A stretch of 64,000 nt of DNA from Tilletiopsis washingtonensis. Lineage: Eukaryota; Basidiomycota; Exobasidiomycetes; Entylomatales. The translations under genes were made by a program, and so were the position numbers. Below the pieces are notes generated by a model. That model was not told the DNA's origin and did not search any database. It saw only the letters and a program-made list of their open reading frames with translations. This document shows, piece by piece, positions 59,444-64,000 of this stretch (position 1 is the first letter of the stretch; every line of letters begins with the position of its first letter). The stretch spans positions 430,562-494,561 of the forward strand of contig NW_020312005.1 of assembly GCF_003144115.1 (NCBI RefSeq), given 5' to 3'.

Positions 59444-61190
59444 GGCGGCGGCGGGGCGCAGCGGCGCCGCGAGGGCGCGGTGCGGGAGCGGACGGGCCGC
59501 GCGGGCGCAGAGCTAGGCCGGCAGGCCACTGGCCGCAGTCGCGTGAGCTGGCGCGCAGTGAGGAGCGTGTGTGGGCGAGCGCAGCACGAGGGCGGCTGGG
59601 GGGCGCGGCGGCAGAGGTGGTGGTTGCGACGCAGAAGTGCGCAGCGGACACACACGCGGCCGCGGATCGCAGGGGCCGGTGGAGGCGCGCGGCGGCGCGG
59701 AAAGTGTGCGGCGGCGCGCAGGCGGAGCACAAACACGTGCGCAGGCGGCACGGCGGGCGGCAGCGAGAGCGCAGCGGCGAGGGCGAGGACTGGTGGGCGC
59801 CGGGAAGGGGGTCGGACAGTGGGGATGGCGGTGAGAGGCAGCGATGGAGCGGGTGGAGCAGATGCAGCGGTCGAGCGCCTGCGATGCGGCAACGGCCAGC
59901 GGCCCACGACAGCCGCGCACCGCGCGCAAAGGCAGAGAGAGGCGAGGGGGCAAAGCGCGCGCCACGGTGCCGCGCACACGGCCGCCGTGCTGCTGCTGCT
60001 GCTGCAGCAGGCCAGCGTCTTACCGCCGGCCGTCAGACACCTCGGTGCCGAGCGCCCATCGACGACAGCACCTGCGAACGCTGCGCGCTGCGCTCGCTGC
60101 ACCATGCTCTGCGCTGCAGCTGCTGGACCCCGTCAGCAGCCGGCTGAGCAGACACGCGCTGCCGCCCGGCGTCTGCACGCCGCGGCATGCACGCGCGCAC
60201 GGGAGCGTCGGGCCGCGGAGCGGGAGGCGTCAGCACAGCTCCAGCGCCGGCGCGGCTGCCGTCTGCCTTTCTGCTTGGTGGAGCGCTCCGCCGGCCGATG
60301 CACGCTCAAGCACCGCGAGCAACACCGCGGCGGCGCGTCATGGCGTCTCGCGGCTGCGGCCGCTGCGAGCGTTGACCCTCCTCGGCGCTGCAGGCTGCGC
60401 TCAGGAGATGCAAAGCGGAGCGGTCCGTCTCTCACACCACACTTTCGCCTTTCTGCAGTGCCACTCCACTCGCTTCGATCCGCGGCTGCCGCAGCCCGAG
60501 GCGGAGCAGAGCCGCGCCGCAGTGAAGGAGCAGCCCCTTTGAGCGTGCCGCACTCCGCGCGCGCGGCGTGGCGCTTCCGGCGCGCCGCGGCGGCGTGCCT
60601 GCACCGCGCCGCCGTCAGCACGGGGCAGGCACCGGAGCTAACCTTCCGCCGCGCGCCCGACTCCTCTGCACCCGCCTACGGCCGGCGGCTCGCAGCGCGC
60701 GACGGGTCCCTGTCGCGTGCATTCGTGCATCAGAGAGCGTCGGGAGGCTCTCTGGAGCCTATCAGTCACTGAAAGCGCGTCGAGAGACGATGAGGTTGCA
60801 GACAACAAATCAAAACAGTGCCGCAATGCAATTTTTGGAAGTCATGTAGCGTTTGCACGAAGATGTATGGCCGGGCAAGCTCCGCGGTGCGTCCGCCGCC
60901 TCGCGCTCATCTGCAGCGCCGAGCCACACGACAATTCACGAGCTGGGTCACAGAGGCTCACACACTCCCAGACAGCCACACATGAGCGCGAGAAGCAGAA
61001 TGAAATCTATCGCGCGAGAGGCCGGTACGTAGGACAGCGAGCGCAGCGCGAGGGTAAAGGATCTGTGGGGGGTAATAAGGGTGTGGTGAGGGCGAGCGAG
61101 GGGCGACCGGCAGGGGCAGCAGACTGAGACAGTCGCGCATCGCAGAGGGTGTCGTGGGGGAAGTGCGAGGCAGAAGAGGAGGGTAGTTGT
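59444..61190. other. Intergenic region between flippase start and secreted CBM-like gene end
   Basis: About 1.75 kb upstream of the flippase and downstream of the secreted-protein gene. It is very GC-rich (CGCGGC, GCGCGC) with a short CTG microsatellite near 59988-60012. The plus-strand frame of about 500 codons here overlaps the flippase gene on the other strand and has no family resemblance. Confidence 0.45.
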
Positions 61191-62981
61191 CTAGCTGCCG
61201 CCGTCGACGAAGAACTTGATGGCGTCGATGGCAACGGTCATCGAGGCGCCGCCGTCGCAGTTGACCCAGACGCGGGCACTGGCGTCGTTCTCGGCAACGT
61301 AGTCGGTCAGGGCGGTGGTGGCCGCCTCCTTGAAGCCGTCGTTCGGCGCCGCGTTGTCCTCGTCATCGACCTCAATCACCTGCAGGTCGATGTCCTGGCC
61401 GCTCGGGCCCTTGACGCTCTGGTAGATTCTGCACTTCTGCGCCGGGTCGCTGTTGGAGAAGTCGGTGGTGCGCCAGCGGAAGGATCCCGAGAGCTTGAGG
61501 TTGCTGTCGCCCTCCTCCGTGTGCAGGTTGATGCGCTGCTTGACGATGGAGAACTGCTGGTTGTCCGGGAAGCCCGTGAGGATGCTGTGGATGAAGCATC
61601 AGCAGCTGCGACGTAGACAGAGACGCCGTCGCTTCACTCACACGTGGCCGTTGTCGCGCTGCTCGTCGTCCAGGTATGCAGGGGTAGCGTCGCTGTACTC
61701 GCCGTCGATGAGCGTCCACTCCGACGCCTGCAGGTTGAACCCTCCATCAATTACGACATTGCCCTGAGCAAGAAGAGACAGCGTGAGCAACGGCGAGCAC
61801 AATCAGCCGCCACGCCACTCGCCTTGTTGTTGATGTTCATGCCCATGTCGCCGCGGCCCTTCTGGATGTTGGGAACGAAGCTGACCCAGTCGACGTGGAC
61901 GGTGGTCGACGCGAGGCCGTCGCAGCGCACGTGGACCTGGTAGTCGGCGATGTGCGGCTCGCTCTCGAGCAGGACCTTGTACTCGGCCCACTCGCTCGTG
62001 ACAGCCGTGATGGGCTGGATAGCGTAGTCCGTCGGCACGGCGTTCGACGCCTCGCGGTTGATGCCGAAGAAGAGGTTGCACTGGCTCCTGACCGAGCCCT
62101 GCTCGAACTTGGGGACGCGGTACCAGAGCGAGGCGTCGTACGACTCGACCACGGCGCGGCGCTCAAGCTCGTCACGGCGCCTCGGCGGCGGGTTGGGCGC
62201 CGGGAGGTCCTGCGACAGGGTGCCCGGCGTGCCGGCCGGCACGTCGAAGATGACGTAGTGCGTGCCGTCCTTGGCCGTGGCGTCCTCCGAGCTGAGGTTC
62301 ACCTTCTGGCTGGACTCCCACTCCGGCTCCAGCGTGCCCGACTCGAAGTGGCCCTTGTTCGACACGTTGTTCTTGACGTCAACGGGCGCGGTGGGCTCCG
62401 TCGGCTTGGGCGTGGGCGTCGGCGTCGGCTCCGGCTCCGGGTTCGGGTCGGGCGTGGGGGCGACGGACTTGGCGACGCACTTCTTGTCCGTGCAGATGCC
62501 GGACGTGCACTGTGGAGCGCGCATGGTCAGCGACAGTCGGCACCGGGTGAGCACGGGAGGGCACGCACGCCCGCTGCCTTGTAGCATGCGCTGCCGTCGG
62601 CCTGCTTGGCGGCACACTTGCTGCGGCCGCAGTACGCGCTCTCGCACGACGAGCTCGTCTCGCACTTCTCGTCGATCTTGAGAACGCCGGCGGGCACACA
62701 CTTCTTGTCCTTGCACTGCAGGGCGGTCAGCAGCGGCGGCGGCAGGCCGAGGGCACACAGATACGCACGCTGTTCGAGATGCAGCCGATCGACTTGTAGC
62801 AGCTGCTGCCAATGGGCTTGCGCACGGAGCACTTGCTGCGGTTGCAGAAGTTGTTGACGGAGCCGCACTGCGACGACTTGTTGCAGGGGTGGCCGAGCGT
62901 GCGCGCCTCGAGCACCGGCGACGTCGGCGACGCGACGGCGACGAGGGGCAGGGCGAGGAGGAGGAAGGAGAGGTAGCGCAT
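61191..62981 (-). CDS. Secreted modular protein: Cys-rich repeats plus two CBM-like domains
   Basis: Unrecognised secreted protein of about 520 residues. Exons (minus strand): 62769-62981, 62569-62715, 61823-62509, 61642-61763, 61191-61584. A signal peptide covers about 1-17 (MRYLSFLLLALPLVAVA). Residues 27-135 hold three Cys-rich units with related spacing (CNKSSQCGSVNNFCNRSKC; CETSSSCESAYCGRSKC; CTSGICTDKKC), each followed by Ser/Lys and, in the first two, by SCYKSIGC or ACYKAAG. A Pro/Thr linker (PTPDPNPEPEPTPTP) follows. Two all-beta domains come next (about 150-345 and 350-520). Each ends in a similar strand pair (VHVRCDGLASTTVHVDWVSF and VWVNCDGGASMTVAIDAIKF) and so seems duplicated; the layout is of CBM4/9-like or galactose-binding jelly rolls. 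No catalytic residues were recognised. Function is inferred only as extracellular binding, perhaps to wall glycans. Confidence 0.72.
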
Positions 62982-63050
62982 GGTGCTTGAGGGACCGGAG
63001 GGGCTGTTGGGAGGATGATGTTCGAGGAGGATGGGGCGTCGGAGGTCTGC

Positions 63051-63060
63051 CTTATGTATG
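63051..63060 (-). promoter_or_regulatory. TATA-like element of the secreted CBM-like gene
   Basis: On the minus strand the sequence reads CATACATAAG, 70-80 bp upstream of the ATG at 62981. It is a weak match to a TATA box and sits closer to the ATG than the one at 18671. Confidence 0.4.
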
Positions 63061-63069
63061 GCCTCCTGC

Positions 63070-63180
63070 GTGGGCATGGCAAGCTGGCTCGCGGCTGGGC
63101 AGCCTTGCGGCATGACGAGCTGGCTGACAGCGCATGGCTGTCTGGAATGGCACGCTGGCTGACGACGGCTGGCACGGCAC
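63070..63180. repeat. Degenerate tandem repeat of about 35 bp
   Basis: Three units share the core ATGGC(A)-x-GCTGGCT(GAC), with GCTGGCT at 63083, 63119 and 63154, so spaced 36 and 35 bp. The rest of each unit is only partly conserved. The block lies 90-200 bp upstream of the secreted CBM-like gene. Confidence 0.6.
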
Positions 63181-64000
63181 GGCAGCCTGGTGTTCGCAGC
63201 TCTCCGTACTGAGAGCAGCCGCGCCGCTCGAATGTCTACATACATGGAACGCATAGCAGAACCCACATCTGCGCCACCCACGGGGAGCTCGCGATGCGAG
63301 CAGGCCCATCCAGTGCGAATGCGGCGGCGTCATAGGCGAGTTGTTGCGCTGTGGCAGCTTCAAGAGAAGGCAGCGGGAAGCAGCCAGGCGTGTTGGCATG
63401 CGACGCGGGCCGCTGTCTCGGTCCTGGGAGAGGCCAGCGGCGTGCACGGTGTGAGCAGGCGCATTGAGCAGCGAATGCGGCGTCGCCGCACGTGTGCGCC
63501 TCGTGGCGCTCGGTCAGCGACCAGGTAACGCAGCGGGAAGGCCGCATGGACGCTGGGCACGCCGCCGACGCTGCGGTACGAGGCACCACGCCAGGCACCG
63601 AGGCAGACGCTGTCGGGGAAGGCAAGCCGCAGCTGTCCTGTACCACGGGCGCGGCCGTCGGACTGCGCCCGGCACTTGCTGCGCGCTGCGGGCTGCCGGC
63701 AAGTTGCGAGGCGCCCGCATGCAGCCCGCAGATCGCAGCGCCGGAGACATCAGCGGCAGGCACTCGGAGGCGGCGTGCGCCCACGCAGGGGTACCGTGGG
63801 GGCGGCGTGCCTCGCGCTGGGGCATTCTCGTGGCTGCAGCGTGATCGGCAGATCGGCGAGACATGTGACGCGGCCGCGACGCCGCCGCTGCCGCATGCTG
63901 CGAGCGGCATGTGCAGGTGATGCTGCGTTCTGCGCGACGCCGCAACCGCAGCGTTGCCCTGGCGCCTGACGCTGCGCGCCGACACAGCGCGTGCGTCGGC

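Larger units (their letters stand above)
62982..64000. other. Upstream region of the secreted CBM-like gene
   Basis: About 1 kb to the window edge. It contains a TATA-like site and a degenerate 35-bp repeat. Beyond about 63240 both strands show open frames without family resemblance. Confidence 0.4.

Noticed and set aside
59216-60772. Plus-strand open frame of 518 codons
   Set aside because: Begins antisense to the first flippase exon and continues in GC-rich intergenic DNA; composition is Arg/Ala/Cys-rich without domains.

Overview
The window is nuclear DNA of a GC-rich fungus, most likely a basidiomycete and possibly a smut-lineage yeast (Ustilaginomycotina). The lineage is inferred from overall base composition, many short introns with visible CTGAC-type branch points and typical fungal housekeeping genes. 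It was not tested by a search. I can support 22 protein-coding genes with about 85 introns. I see no rRNA, tRNA, CRISPR array, prokaryotic feature or recognisable transposon. High GC depletes stop codons, so long open frames occur on both strands almost everywhere. Only frames with recognisable families and consistent splice phases are called.

Left part (1-25 kb): copper transporter CTR (-), a secreted, probably GPI-anchored GMC oxidoreductase (+), the ribosome-biogenesis KH protein KRR1 (+), the mating-fusion protein PRM1 (-), purine nucleoside phosphorylase (-), an RRN6/TAF1C-like Pol I factor (+), then a 2.6 kb gene-poor stretch leading to a small secreted double-psi barrel protein (+). 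After these come nitronate monooxygenase (+), pyridoxamine 5'-phosphate oxidase (-) and an EEF1AKMT4-like methyltransferase (+).

Middle part (25-47 kb): a ubiquitin protease (+), the E2 enzyme RAD6 (-), the spliceosome-disassembly G-patch protein NTR1/TFIP11 (+), a BCAS3-like WD40 protein (-), the mitochondrial transcription factor MTF1 (+), a GNAT acetyltransferase fused to an Mss4/DSS4 domain (+) and phosphopantothenate-cysteine ligase CAB2 (-).

Right part (47-64 kb): a SKT5/CHS4-like chitin-synthase activator (-), a peroxisomal-type D-amino-acid oxidase (-), the small ER protein LCL2 (+), a P4-ATPase flippase of the DNF type (-) and a secreted modular protein with Cys-rich repeats and two carbohydrate-binding-like domains (-).

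The genes do not form a cluster or operon. Convergent pairs are packed tail to tail (91-503 bp between stops, mostly under 210 bp), and several divergent pairs share upstream regions of about 180-220 bp. The most notable observations are a 6-nt microexon that completes the copper signature of CTR, the GNAT-Mss4 fusion, the architecture of the secreted Cys-rich/CBM-like protein, a RAD6 first coding exon that is only the start codon, and a window-wide 5' splice site in which +3 is nearly always G and +4 is often C.
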